DNA of 64,000 bases from Thermogemmatispora onikobensis (lineage in GTDB: Bacteria > Chloroflexota > Ktedonobacteria > Ktedonobacterales > Ktedonobacteraceae). Shown piece after piece: positions 1-8,236 of the stretch. A program made the translations under genes and the position numbers. A model generated the notes under the pieces. The model did not search any database. It saw nothing but the letters and a program-made list of their open reading frames with translations, and was not told the DNA's origin. The stretch is from assembly GCF_001748285.1 (NCBI RefSeq), contig NZ_BDGT01000028.1:1-64000 (forward strand). The letters are read 5' to 3'. Each line of letters starts with the position of its first letter. The first letter of the stretch is position 1.

Positions 1-137
1 AGCACACGCACCGCCGGCCCCTCACTGCGAAAGGTCGCTGAGGCTGCCAAATCAAAGACCCTGAAATGGCTCACGGCCTCTGGCTTCTCGACAGCGCGGC
101 TTTCCTGGCTGCTGTTGGCCTGCTCCTGCTGCTCCAT
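1..137 (-). CDS. N-terminal fragment of an unidentified protein, cut by the window edge
   Basis: An open frame starts with ATG at 137 and runs off the left edge with no stop (45 codons visible). A strong Shine-Dalgarno sequence (AAAGGAGG on the minus strand, about 12 bases upstream) supports the start. The visible part is Glu/Gln/Ser-rich (begins MEQQEQANSS) and then reads FRVFDLAASATF. It lies 81 bp downstream of, and on the same strand as, the DUF2249 gene at 219-461, so the two are probably cotranscribed. In such clusters the partner is often a small cupin or a hemerythrin-like protein, and the visible residues would suit a cupin start, but the fragment is too short to assign. No function is claimed. 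Confidence 0.6.
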   Translation of the reverse strand, partial: MEQQEQANSSQESRAVEKPEAVSHFRVFDLAASATFRSEGPAVRV

Positions 138-218
138 CTTGTCTGGATGCCTCCTTTGTTTGCTTAGACTATCCTCCCGGGGATCATCCTTGCCTGTCAA
201 TCGGTAATCGGAAGGAGG

Positions 219-461
219 TCAGCCAGCGCGCTTGACAATGCGAATAATCCACTCCTCTGGTCCCTGTTGCTCCGGTATCCAGTCGAAAGTCTCTGGATAT
301 TCGGCCAGCAATTGATAGCGCAGCGGGGCGGGATCGTGGTCGTTGATGAGGCGCAGCGCACTGCCCGGCTGCAGCGCCTCCAGGCGACTGAAAATGAGGG
401 GATGACGCTCACGGGGCACGATCGTGCGTACGTCGAGTGTTTCGGCAAGGTTGTCGCTCAT
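219..461 (-). CDS. DUF2249 domain protein (first copy)
   Basis: An 80-residue protein that is almost entirely one DUF2249 domain: a TLDVRTIVPRERHPLIF segment near residue 10, then LINDHDPAPLRYQL and a terminal EEWIIRIVKR strand. DUF2249 is a small domain related in fold to TusA/SirA and is often found beside NO reductases, NnrS proteins and hemerythrins; its biochemical role is unsettled. The start is set at the internal ATG at 461 because AAGGAG stands about 9 bases upstream; a longer frame to 512 lacks such a site. The gene precedes the partial gene at the left edge. It is read from the promoter region carrying the Crp-type box at 629-646. A second DUF2249 gene lies at 2608-2889 in the same putative regulon. 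Confidence 0.85.
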   Translation of the reverse strand: MSDNLAETLDVRTIVPRERHPLIFSRLEALQPGSALRLINDHDPAPLRYQLLAEYPETFDWIPEQQGPEEWIIRIVKRAG

Positions 462-603
462 AGTGTAAACTTCTCCTTCTGGTCTATCTATCTGCAATAA
501 GGTAACGATCATCTCTAGTGCGGGTCAGGGAGCGCTGTCCTGCGGGGGGCATCCGGAAGGAGATGCTCCCCAGCCGGGCAGGTTGTTCCCCTCTCTGCTC
601 CCA

Positions 604-674
604 AGTATGGCCATTTGACGGCGAAAATACCGTGACTTTTGTCGCAGCTTCGCTGCCCTTCTTCCCTCTATACT
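604..674. promoter_or_regulatory. Divergent promoter region with Crp/Fnr-type operator (box 629-646)
   Basis: The 18-bp box ACCGTGACTTTTGTCGCA at 629-646 recurs without a mismatch at 2991-3008. Read on the minus strand it contains TGCGA-N6-TCACG, the half-site spacing of a Crp-family operator (TGTGA-N6-TCACA). A TATACT at 669-674 on the plus strand and a CATACT at 604-609 on the minus strand place the box centre about 30-35 bp from each -10 element. That matches class II activation, where the operator replaces the -35 element. It would serve the Fe-S assembly gene (+) and the DUF2249 gene (-). The operator call rests on sequence identity and symmetry; activation is inference. Confidence 0.7.
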
Positions 675-837
675 TGCCTGTGAGGTGACGGTGAGCTGTC
701 GCTGCTCCGCTCTCTTCTTCTTCTTCTTCTTCTTCTCTTCGGGACCGACCTCGTCCCTCGAGGGAGACGCGGGGCAGCGCCCTCTGTAGACGAGACGCTC
801 TCCTGCTGGAAGAGTGGAGAAAGAAAGAAAGAGGTTG

Positions 838-1170
838 ATGGCGACAATGCTTGATGAGGAGGCTATCGAACGGGTCAAGCGCGAGATTTATGAAGCGCTG
901 CACGAGGTAGATGATCCCGAGCTCGGGGTCAATCTGGTCGATCTCGGCTTGATCTATGGTATCCAGTTGACGCCCGAGGGCTTTGTGACGATCCGCATGA
1001 CCCTCACTACGCCCGGCTGCCCCATGCATGAGTCTCTGGCGGACGGCGTCGGGGCGGCGCTGGCCCGTATTCCCGAGCTAACGGGTGGCGAGATCGAACT
1101 GGTCTGGGAACCACGCTGGACACCTGAGCGCCTGACCCCCGAAGGAAGGCGCCTGTTGGGCCTGGCCTGA
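838..1170 (+). CDS. MIP18/DUF59-family metal-sulfur cluster assembly factor
   Basis: About 110 residues covering the complete DUF59 (MIP18, PaaD/SufT-like) domain: EIYEALHEVDDPELGVNLVDLG, then MTLTTPGCPMHESL with the conserved Cys, and a C-terminal IELVWEPRWTPERL strand. Members help load Fe-S clusters onto apo-proteins or take part in SUF-type assembly. The ATG at 838 follows a purine-rich stretch ending GAGG. ATG 847 and a GTG at 814 are alternatives, and 847 has slightly better spacing. The gene is divergent from the DUF2249 gene and downstream of the Crp-type box at 629-646. It may therefore be induced together with the NnrS-like cluster, which fits a role in repairing or building Fe-S centres under nitrosative or oxygen stress (inference). 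Confidence 0.85.
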   Translation: MATMLDEEAIERVKREIYEALHEVDDPELGVNLVDLGLIYGIQLTPEGFVTIRMTLTTPGCPMHESLADGVGAALARIPELTGGEIELVWEPRWTPERLTPEGRRLLGLA

Positions 1171-1222
1171 GCGTTGAGGCAGCAGGCCGGTTCCAACAGG
1201 CGGGCCTGTCGAGGACTCGAAG

Positions 1223-2581
1223 CTAGCTGCGCAAGGTGCTCAGCTTCCACTCCAAATGGCGCACCACACTTAGCACATTAATGGCCGCACCCACCAGGCT
1301 GATCCCGACCAGGGCCGCGCCCAGGCAGATCAATCCTTCCCAGCTGAGGAGCACGGCGGGCAGTAACAGTACCAACCCGCCATTGAGCAGCCAGAAGCAG
1401 GCCCAGGCCAGGCGCTCGTGAACCAACTCGCGCATCAGCGGCACCTTCTGATGGCCGACCAGTGGCCCGTAGCGGCTATGCCAGACGAGGAAGGGCACGA
1501 TCTTGTAGAGGTAGCCGACAATGCTCTGCCCGGTCCAGCCAATGAGAAGACAGAGCAGGAGCGCAACCGGCCAGGCGGTCAGCGCGGAGCCGACCGTGAT
1601 CGCGATGGGCAGGGCTGTGGCCCCACTTATAAAGCAGAGTAGGGCCGCAAGACCGTGATACTGGGTCACGTCCAGCGGACGCCTTCGCCGATGGCGCAGC
1701 ATGCGCCAGTAATCCCAGCCAAAGAGCCAGGCGCTAAGAGTGAGAGAGATCGCCCCAGCTAACGCCAGCCAGGTTATCCCCTCCAGCAGGCCGAGCGCCA
1801 GGCCGATGATCCCCACATTCAACAGACCTAGCACCGCCCAGCCCAGACGGTCGTCGTGATCGTGCACCAAAGCAAAGAGACGCACCAGCGTATAGGAGAC
1901 CCCGATCAGGGTATTTGTCAACCAGCCAGCTACACCCAGGGTCACGTGCAGCGGCAGGATCAGCAGCACCCCCAGGCCCAAAAAGCCGTAAATGAAGTTG
2001 AGGGCCGCCGTCAGGCCGAGGGAAACGACCAGACACAGGTAGAGCAAGGCGGCAAAGAGGTAGAAGACTGTCAGAGGGCGCTTGCTGGCCTGGAACAAGG
2101 TGCTCGCTAGAATGATCACATAGCCGAGCACGGCCACGATGACCAGTGAGCCGCCGAGCGCGAGCAGTCCAGGCAGAAAGAGCCAGAAGCCACCCAGCAG
2201 TACCAGCACCCCAGCGAGATAGAGCGGATAAACTACTGGAGCCAGCGCTTTGAAGCGCAAGGGAGTAACGGCGATCACCGGCGTGAGCTGCTGTGAGGCC
2301 CCCAGGATGGTCATAGTCAGCCAGCCGAGCGTCACCGTGTGGACAAGAGCCAGGACGTGGGGCTGACCGCGGTTGATGAGGGCCTCGGGCAGCACGAAAG
2401 GCAGCAAGAGGCCGGCCAGGGCGGCCAGGCAGATGCCTGTGACCAGGAAAGGCAAGGGCACCCCGAGCGGGACGCCGCGCCGTCCCATCATCCCAGGCAG
2501 TCCACCAGCCTGCTGATCCGTCACTCTGAAAGCTCCCGGGCGAGCGCCTGCTCCAGAGGGTCCGCCGGTCATTGGCATCAT
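1223..2581 (-). CDS. NnrS-like / cytochrome oxidase subunit I-like polytopic membrane protein
   Basis: A 452-residue very hydrophobic protein with about 12 predicted transmembrane helices. The segment QPHVLALVHTVTLGWL followed by ILGASQQLTPVI resembles the His-bearing helices of NnrS-type and heme-copper oxidase subunit I-like proteins of Chloroflexota. A further conserved-looking His occurs in YKIVPFLVWHSRYGP near the C-terminus. NnrS proteins are heme-containing membrane proteins linked to protection from NO. The start is placed at ATG 2581, 26 bp past the stop of the upstream DUF2249 gene. A longer frame to 2653 would overlap that gene. It forms a two-gene operon with DUF2249 (2608-2889), driven from the Crp-type box at 2991-3008. 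Family placement is from motif recognition; heme binding is inferred. Confidence 0.75.
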   Translation of the reverse strand: MMPMTGGPSGAGARPGAFRVTDQQAGGLPGMMGRRGVPLGVPLPFLVTGICLAALAGLLLPFVLPEALINRGQPHVLALVHTVTLGWLTMTILGASQQLTPVIAVTPLRFKALAPVVYPLYLAGVLVLLGGFWLFLPGLLALGGSLVIVAVLGYVIILASTLFQASKRPLTVFYLFAALLYLCLVVSLGLTAALNFIYGFLGLGVLLILPLHVTLGVAGWLTNTLIGVSYTLVRLFALVHDHDDRLGWAVLGLLNVGIIGLALGLLEGITWLALAGAISLTLSAWLFGWDYWRMLRHRRRRPLDVTQYHGLAALLCFISGATALPIAITVGSALTAWPVALLLCLLIGWTGQSIVGYLYKIVPFLVWHSRYGPLVGHQKVPLMRELVHERLAWACFWLLNGGLVLLLPAVLLSWEGLICLGAALVGISLVGAAINVLSVVRHLEWKLSTLRS

Positions 2582-2607
2582 CGTTCTGCACCTGTCTCGC
2601 TGCGCAC

Positions 2608-2889
2608 TTATGATCCTCCAGGGATCTGCTGGCGCGTGAAGCGTACCACCCATTCATTAGGAGCCAGACAGAGTGTCTCGTGGCTGAAGCCACGCCCGCC
2701 AAGCACTTCGTAGAGCGGGACCGGCTCAAAGGGGGCCACGATCACCAGTGTTTCGCCTCTCTTCAGCGGCGTAGCGGCCTCCATAATGCGCACAAAAGGT
2801 TCATCGCCGCGCTCCAGGTCAGGGCGCACATCTAGCAGGGCTGTCGCCTGCTGGCGCCAGGTCTGAGCCTCTTCTTGGGCAGCGTCCAT
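2608..2889 (-). CDS. DUF2249 domain protein (second copy)
   Basis: A 93-residue protein with a short N-terminal helix (MDAAQEEAQTWRQQATALLDVRPDLERGDEPF) followed by the DUF2249 core (TLVIVAPFEPVPLYEVLGGRGFSHE, ending EWVVRFTRQ). The start ATG at 2889 is chosen over longer frames because AAAGGAGG lies 5 bases upstream. It is the first gene of an operon with the NnrS-like protein; the next start is 26 bp after its stop. The TusA-like fold of DUF2249 and its company with NnrS suggest a role in nitrogen-oxide respiration or defence, but no catalytic residue can be named. Confidence 0.85.
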   Translation of the reverse strand: MDAAQEEAQTWRQQATALLDVRPDLERGDEPFVRIMEAATPLKRGETLVIVAPFEPVPLYEVLGGRGFSHETLCLAPNEWVVRFTRQQIPGGS

Positions 2890-2965
2890 AAGCCTCCTTT
2901 CCGGCTCGGCAGGAGTACCGAGCATCTCACATTTACTTGGCTCGTCAATCGGCGCTACAATTCTG

Positions 2966-3039
2966 AGTGTACAGCTCGGGATAGGCTGGCACCGTGACTT
3001 TTGTCGCATCTGCAGACACGGCGCTGAGTTGACTACTTT
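2966..3039. promoter_or_regulatory. Divergent promoter region with second Crp/Fnr-type operator (box 2991-3008)
   Basis: This holds the second exact copy of the 18-bp box (ACCGTGACTTTTGTCGCA, 2991-3008). On the minus strand TACACT at 2966-2971 is centred 31 bp from the box centre and would drive DUF2249-NnrS. On the plus strand TACTTT at 3034-3039 is a weaker -10 candidate for the Crp/Fnr gene at 3070. The arrangement implies autoregulation of the regulator and control of the divergent operon. Box identity is seen directly; promoter use is inferred. Confidence 0.7.
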
Positions 3040-3069
3040 GTACAGGCAGGCAGCGTAGACGGGAAGGCG

Positions 3070-3774
3070 ATGACGATCGATATCGAGGCAGTACGCCGCA
3101 TACCAATGTTTGCCGCATTAGGGACCGAGGAGCTGGCGCGTGTGGCCGCGGTCACCAGAGAGCGGCGCTACGAGCGTGGTGAGTTGATTATCATGGAAGG
3201 AGACCGCGGAGGGGCACTGTATTATGTGCAGAGCGGACTGGTCAAGGTCTTCAAGCTTTCGCCCGAGGGCAAAGAGCAGGTCCTGCGTCTGATCAGCGCT
3301 GGCTATACCTTCAACGACGTGCCAGCGCTGGACGGTGGCCCCAATCCCGCGAGCGTAGCTGCTCTGGAACCAAGCACTGTCTATAGCGTTGGCCGCGAGG
3401 AGCTGCGTCGACTAATCAGAGAGCGGCCTGCGGTGGCGGAAGGAGTGATCGCCGCCCTGGCGCTCGCTCTCCGCCACCTGGTGGGCCTGGTCGAGGACCT
3501 CTCGTTCCGCCACGTGACCGCGCGGGTGGCGCGTATCCTCTTGGAGCAAGAGCAGGCCCTGGCTGAAGGTCGTCAGGCACGCCGCCTGACCCAGCAGGAG
3601 ATGGCCGCCATTGCGGGCACCGCGCGCGAGGTCGTAGGGCGTGCTCTCAAAGAGCTGGAGGCCGCCGGTACGATCTCCGTGCGGCAAGGGCGGGTTCACA
3701 TTCTCAACCAGGAGCGCCTGCGCTTCCTGGCCGGAGGCGGCCCCGGGCTGCTGCCTGACTTCGAAGCTTCTTGA
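3070..3774 (+). CDS. Crp/Fnr-family transcriptional regulator
   Basis: A 234-residue protein with an N-terminal cyclic-nucleotide-binding-like beta-barrel (about residues 12-125, including GELIIMEGDRGGALYYVQSG), a long dimerisation helix and a C-terminal winged helix-turn-helix (about 150-215). The recognition helix reads AREVVGRALKELE, with R186, E187 and R191 in the arrangement of E. coli CRP (RETVGR), which reads TGTGA half-sites. No N-terminal Cys cluster of the FNR type is visible, so oxygen sensing by [4Fe-4S] is unlikely. A heme or other effector, as in DNR or CooA, is possible. It sits next to an identical pair of TGCGA-N6-TCACG boxes controlling the DUF2249/NnrS-like and Fe-S assembly genes. 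An NO- or redox-responsive role is inferred. Confidence 0.92.
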   Translation: MTIDIEAVRRIPMFAALGTEELARVAAVTRERRYERGELIIMEGDRGGALYYVQSGLVKVFKLSPEGKEQVLRLISAGYTFNDVPALDGGPNPASVAALEPSTVYSVGREELRRLIRERPAVAEGVIAALALALRHLVGLVEDLSFRHVTARVARILLEQEQALAEGRQARRLTQQEMAAIAGTAREVVGRALKELEAAGTISVRQGRVHILNQERLRFLAGGGPGLLPDFEAS

Positions 3775-3988
3775 TCCACACCACTGGAGAGGAGCGAGCC
3801 GCCAGGCGGCGACCCTTCCGGGCCGATTCGTCTCGTTTATCCACTGGGCCGGTGCTTGCCAGGACCGAGCGGCATCAGCCACAATGGATAAGGGAGGCTT
3901 CTCTCCTGGCAAGGCCGACCTGCTGTTAGAAGACATGAGCGGAGCGGGCAATCTTGCCTGCTGGCACGATGAGAGAAGGGGTGACCGC

Positions 3989-4543
3989 ATGCTAGAGCAA
4001 CGTGAGACGCGGATCATCAACGGAGTGACACTTGCCCTGATGCAGGGCAATATCGTCGAGGTAGAAGCGGATGCCATTGTGAACGCTGCCAACTCAGCCC
4101 TGGCCGGAGGCGGCGGAGTCGATGGGGCCATTCATCGCGCCGGTGGCCCACAGATCATGGCGGAATGCCGCAAGATTGGCGGCTGCCCCACCGGAAGCGC
4201 TGTGGTGACCACGGCAGGGCGACTGCGCGCGAAATACGTCTTTCACGCCGTTGGTCCCATCTATGGAGTCGATCGCGAGGCCCCTCGCCTGTTAGCCAGT
4301 GCTTATCAGCGCTGCCTCGACCTGGCCGAACAGTATGGCCTGCAGAGTATCGCCTTTCCTTCGCTCAGCACCGGCGCCTATGGCTATCCACTGGACGAGG
4401 CCGCGCCCATTGCCCTGCGCACCATTATTACTCATGTGCTGAAGCCAACCTCGCTCAAGCGTGTCATGCTAGTGCTCTACGGCGAAGAGGCCTATCGAGC
4501 CTATGCCCGGGCGCTCGCCTCGCTGCTGCCTGCTCAGCGGTGA
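3989..4543 (+). CDS. Macro-domain (ADP-ribose-binding) protein
   Basis: A 184-residue single macro domain. The key motifs are AIVNAANSALAGGGGVDGAIHRAGG (ADP-ribose pocket, about residues 30-54), GSAVVTTAGRL, KYVFHAVGPIY and the SLSTGAYGYPLDEAA loop. This arrangement is typical of the MacroD/YmdB-like class, which hydrolyses O-acetyl-ADP-ribose or removes mono-ADP-ribose from protein. The start ATG at 3989 follows GAGAAGGGG at good spacing; the frame is open further upstream but without a better site. It is 214 bp downstream of the Crp/Fnr gene on the same strand and could be cotranscribed with it. Substrate is not predictable from sequence alone. Confidence 0.9.
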   Translation: MLEQRETRIINGVTLALMQGNIVEVEADAIVNAANSALAGGGGVDGAIHRAGGPQIMAECRKIGGCPTGSAVVTTAGRLRAKYVFHAVGPIYGVDREAPRLLASAYQRCLDLAEQYGLQSIAFPSLSTGAYGYPLDEAAPIALRTIITHVLKPTSLKRVMLVLYGEEAYRAYARALASLLPAQR

Positions 4544-5036
4544 AGCGGCGCCAGAGGCCGGGACCCGCTGGCGAAGCTCCCCCCTGGGCAGGAGAAGATC
4601 ACCTTCGGCACCGCAGCCGGCAACGCGATAGCGACCGTACTCCACCGTCACAGCGTGACAGCGAGAGCTGGCTGTCGAAGGCAGTAGCGAGGGAGCGATA
4701 AAAAGGGCGTGGCGTCACTGAGAACGGTCCCCCCATCTTTTCCTACTCGCTCCTGAGTCGCAAAGAACAAGGTCCCTGCTCACACAGAGACGTGGGCGCC
4801 GCTCAACGGTTCCCGGCAGCGCTCCGGCCTCAGCTCCACTCTTGTTTTTCGCAGGCCGGGCGCGCTATAGTTAGGGCAAGTCGAGTCTCCCCGTCCACTT
4901 TGCACCATCACAACAAGAAGCTTATGAAAGGACGCAACCGCCGATGGCTTCACCGGGCTGATCCGGTCGATCCGATCCCCAGGCCAACTACCGGTCTGCT
5001 CTGGTAGCCCAACACGACGGGTGCGCTAGGCATACA
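4544..5036 (+). promoter_or_regulatory. Intergenic region with a candidate promoter for the 5037 gene
   Basis: No convincing gene is seen in these 490 bp. A sigma-A-like promoter is possible at 4842-4871: TTGTTT at 4842-4847, an 18-bp spacer and TATAGT at 4866-4871. Its start would lie about 160 bp before the gene at 5037. The rest is GC-rich with purine-rich repeats. Confidence 0.4.
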
Positions 5037-5435
5037 ATGGCACAGGTGTTCATCACACTCCACTATTGGAATCAGTTTCTGGTCCTGGCGACAGGCGCGA
5101 TCACAACCATCTGGGGCTTTGTCCTCTTCTTCACCAAGAGGACCGAGACCCTCAATCCGGCCTGGCGCGTTGCCTTGATTGTCACAGGCTGCGTCGCGGC
5201 CCTGCAAGGTCTGCTCGGAATCATCATGGTCATCATGGGGCTGCGCCCTGGAACCGGCACGGGCCTCTACTGGCTCCATTATGTCTATGGAGCCATTGTT
5301 GTCTTCATCCTGCCCGTAGCCCTCACCTACAGCTCCAGCGGTAAAAATGTCCGGCGCGATGTCCTCATCTTCAGCATTGCGACCCTGATTCTCGTCGCGG
5401 CGGCCATTCGGGCTATGATGACCGGGCCTGCCTGA
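5037..5435 (+). CDS. Small four-helix membrane protein of unknown function
   Basis: 132 residues with four hydrophobic segments at about 10-32, 43-68, 77-97 and 107-126. The loops carry FFTKRTETLNPAWR and YSSSGKNVRRD. The second and third helices enclose GLRPGTGTGLYWLHYVYG, which contains a His that could bind a cofactor, as in small cytochrome-like proteins, but there is no recognised heme motif. I do not recognise the family; similar short four-TM proteins are common in Chloroflexota. The ATG start is the first of the frame, though its Shine-Dalgarno is weak. It lies 96 bp upstream of the SbcD-like gene on the same strand and may share a transcript. Confidence concerns its being a gene. Confidence 0.75.
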   Translation: MAQVFITLHYWNQFLVLATGAITTIWGFVLFFTKRTETLNPAWRVALIVTGCVAALQGLLGIIMVIMGLRPGTGTGLYWLHYVYGAIVVFILPVALTYSSSGKNVRRDVLIFSIATLILVAAAIRAMMTGPA

Positions 5436-5531
5436 TCTGCACCTGCTGGCCTGGACCTGAAGTTCTTCAAGCAACACCAGCTCAAGGGGCGGCTGCCCAG
5501 AAAGCAAGCAGCCAAGGGAGGACTCATCAGC

Positions 5532-6884
5532 GTGCGAGCATCCTTCATTCATGTCGCCGATATTCACCTGGGGTACGAGCAATACGGCGTCAGCGAGCGC
5601 TTCAACGACTTTGCCCGCGCCTTCTGGGAAATCATGGACGAGGCGGTTCGGCGCCAGGTTGACTTTGTCGTCATTGCGGGCGATCTCTTCAATAAACGCT
5701 CCATCGATGCCCGCACCCTGCTGCAGGCCATCGAGGGGCTGCGGCGTTTGCGAGAGCGCAACATCCCAGTGATCGCCGTCGAAGGCAATCACGACCGCAG
5801 CTATTACCGTGATGGCGTCTCCTGGCTGCAATTTCTCTGTCATCAAGGCTACTTGACCCTGCTGGCGCCGCAGATGCGAGGAGGCGCGCCGGTCATCGCG
5901 CCCTGGAGCAGAGAGACCATGCTTGGCTCGCATGTTGACCTGCTAGAGGGGCGACTGCGCATCTATGGTCTGCCCTGGCAAGGATCAGCAACCCTGCGCT
6001 GCCTGGAAGGGCTGGCCGAAGCCCTGGCGGGCGAGCATGCTCGCGAAGAGGCCGCCGGCCTCGAATACTGCTTACTTGTCATGCACACTGGCATCGAGGG
6101 GGTGGTGCCACGACTGCAGGGGCTGCCCTCACTGAGTCACTTTCAGCGTCTGCGCCCCTACATCGATTACGTAGCTCTGGGACACATCCACAAGCCCTAC
6201 GAATTTGAGAGCTGGATCTACAACCCAGGCTCGCCCGAGACCTGGAGCGCCGAAGAGGCTCAGTGGCAGGAACGAGGCTACTACTTTGTGGAAATCGACA
6301 CTGGCGACGCCCAGCCGGGAGGGAGGCCAGAGCGCCCTTGCTATCATCGGGCCACCCACCTGATCAACAGCCGTCGCCCCTTCGTCCGCTATGATCTGCG
6401 CGTCGATGGCCTGACAACTCCTGAAGCCATTTATGCCCGGCTCAGCGAGTTTTGCCAGCGCGAAGGACCTCGCTATGCGGGGGCCGAAGAACGCCGGCGT
6501 CCCGTCGTGCAGGTCCAGCTACTGGGAACGCTCGCCTTTGACGCCGACGCCCTTGATCTACAGCGCATGGAAGAACTGCTGCGCTCCTCTTTTCAGCCGC
6601 TGCATGCCCGTGTCGAAAACAATACCAGCGACCGTGATTATCTGCTGGACGGCGAAGGTCTGGATGGGCGCGATCGCTCCACCTGGCACGAGCTGGAGCG
6701 ACGTATCTTTGCCGAGCTACTCGGGCAGGACAGCCGCTATCTGCCGGCGAAAGAAGCCTGGGGGCAGGTCCTGGCCGAGCTGAAGGAGCGTGCTCTGCAG
6801 AAAGAGGACCCCGCTCTTCTGGCGCACTATTTACGGGAGAAGCGTGCAGAGCTGCTGAGCGGAGGCGAGCCAGCTCCTCACTAA
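5532..6884 (+). CDS. SbcD/Mre11-like metallophosphoesterase (DNA repair exonuclease)
   Basis: A 450-residue calcineurin-like phosphoesterase. The metal motifs are DIH (D10, H12), GDLF (D51), GNHD (N86, H87, D88), a conserved HTG (about residue 190) and GHIH (about 222-225), the order seen in SbcD, Mre11 and YhaO. The C-terminal half (about 280-450) corresponds to the capping region and accessory helices. The start is a GTG preceded by GGGAGG. Such nucleases process DNA ends, normally with an SbcC/Rad50-like ATPase. No such partner lies within this window, so it is either elsewhere or the protein is of the YhaO type. The downstream gene is convergent. Confidence 0.88.
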   Translation: MRASFIHVADIHLGYEQYGVSERFNDFARAFWEIMDEAVRRQVDFVVIAGDLFNKRSIDARTLLQAIEGLRRLRERNIPVIAVEGNHDRSYYRDGVSWLQFLCHQGYLTLLAPQMRGGAPVIAPWSRETMLGSHVDLLEGRLRIYGLPWQGSATLRCLEGLAEALAGEHAREEAAGLEYCLLVMHTGIEGVVPRLQGLPSLSHFQRLRPYIDYVALGHIHKPYEFESWIYNPGSPETWSAEEAQWQERGYYFVEIDTGDAQPGGRPERPCYHRATHLINSRRPFVRYDLRVDGLTTPEAIYARLSEFCQREGPRYAGAEERRRPVVQVQLLGTLAFDADALDLQRMEELLRSSFQPLHARVENNTSDRDYLLDGEGLDGRDRSTWHELERRIFAELLGQDSRYLPAKEAWGQVLAELKERALQKEDPALLAHYLREKRAELLSGGEPAPH

Positions 6885-6958
6885 GCTGCTCGACCGCCGC
6901 CCAGCCGCCTGCACGCTGGCGATTGTCGGGTGCGGCTTGCCTCACTCAACTCAAGGCG

Positions 6959-8155
6959 TCAGGGATGGAGATAATCAAGCGCTGTGCGCGTTAGCACCTC
7001 CACGGCCACTGGCAGGGCCTCCTCATCGATGTTGAAGTGCGGATGATGATGCGGGTAGACTGCCCCTTTTGCTTCATTGCGGGCCCCAACGATAAAGTAG
7101 CAACCAGGCACGGCGTGCAGAAAATAGGCCATATCATCGCTGCCGGTCGTCATCACGCGCTCGTCGCTATCGACCCGCTCGGGACCAACCGCGGCCTCCG
7201 CTGCCTGGCGCACCACCTCGGTCACCAGTGGATCATTGACGCAGGCCAGGCAGCCGTCGGCCACCTCGACCTCGCAGCTTCCCCGATGGGCGGCGGCGAT
7301 GCCCTGCGCCATCTCACGCAAGCGCTCGATCAGCCGCTGACGATGTCCCTCATCAAAGGTACGCAGCGTTCCCTGTAGGACCGCCTCCTCGGGAATAATA
7401 TTGAAAGCCGAGCCGGCGTGAACGCTGGCGATGGTCAACACAGCCCGCTCGAAAGGCGAGGTCTCGCGACTGATCAGGGTCTGGAGAGCGAGAATAATCT
7501 GCGAAGCGATCACCACCGGATCGATTGTTCCCTCGGGCATCGCGGCATGGCCGCCCTTGCCCTTGACGCGCAGCTCCAGGCGGTCGGCGGCGGCAAAGAT
7601 CGGGCCGCTACGCACCCCCACGCGCCCGACCGGGTGGCCGCTGAAGAGGTGCAAACCAATCACCCCATCCACGCCCTCCATCACCCCGGCCTGAACCATT
7701 GGCGCGGCTCCCCCGATCACCTCCTCAGCCGGCTGAAAGACAAACTTAACCGTACCTTTCAGGCGATCGCGGTGACGGCTCAAGAGGGCTGCCACCGCCA
7801 GGGCAATCGAGACATGCCCGTCGTGGCCGCAGGCGTGCATCTTGCCGTCGACCGTTGAACGATAGTCGACCTCGTTCAATTCATGGATGGGCAGCGCATC
7901 CATATCGGCGCGGATCGCCAGCGTGCGCCCGCCCTCGCCGGCGGTCCCGCGCAGCAGACCGACCACGCCGGTCCGGGCGATGCCGGTCTGCACCTCCAAC
8001 CCGAGCGCGCGCAGGCGACCGGCCACAATCTCGGAGGTGCGCACCTCCTCAAACGCCAGCTCAGGATGCTGGTGCAGATCGCGTCGCAGGGCCACCATAT
8101 CCGGTACCATCTCATCGATTTCCAACTTCAAAGTATCTTGCTCAGTAGAAGTCAT
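6959..8155 (-). CDS. M20D-family amidohydrolase (N-acyl amino acid / hippurate hydrolase type)
   Basis: 398 residues. Metal-ligand motifs of M20D peptidases are present: DMDAL (D84), MHACGHDGH (H107, C109, H111), QPAEE (E144, E145), a His in GLHLFSGHP and the terminal HHHPHFNIDEEAL. The dimerisation (lid) domain occupies about 185-300. The Cys in HACGH is typical of the amidohydrolase branch (hippurate, N-acetyl-diaminopimelate or IAA-amino acid hydrolases) rather than of carboxypeptidase G2. The ATG at 8155 is preceded by AGGAAGAGG. It lies 81 bp downstream of ychF on the same strand. Exact substrate is not determinable. Confidence 0.92.
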   Translation of the reverse strand: MTSTEQDTLKLEIDEMVPDMVALRRDLHQHPELAFEEVRTSEIVAGRLRALGLEVQTGIARTGVVGLLRGTAGEGGRTLAIRADMDALPIHELNEVDYRSTVDGKMHACGHDGHVSIALAVAALLSRHRDRLKGTVKFVFQPAEEVIGGAAPMVQAGVMEGVDGVIGLHLFSGHPVGRVGVRSGPIFAAADRLELRVKGKGGHAAMPEGTIDPVVIASQIILALQTLISRETSPFERAVLTIASVHAGSAFNIIPEEAVLQGTLRTFDEGHRQRLIERLREMAQGIAAAHRGSCEVEVADGCLACVNDPLVTEVVRQAAEAAVGPERVDSDERVMTTGSDDMAYFLHAVPGCYFIVGARNEAKGAVYPHHHPHFNIDEEALPVAVEVLTRTALDYLHP

Positions 8156-8236
8156 CCTCTTCCTCCTGGCAGAAGGACTGATTGAGCCGGTGGGCGGAGC
8201 CAGACCCAGACCTGGCTAACCTGACTGGCTCTCACC

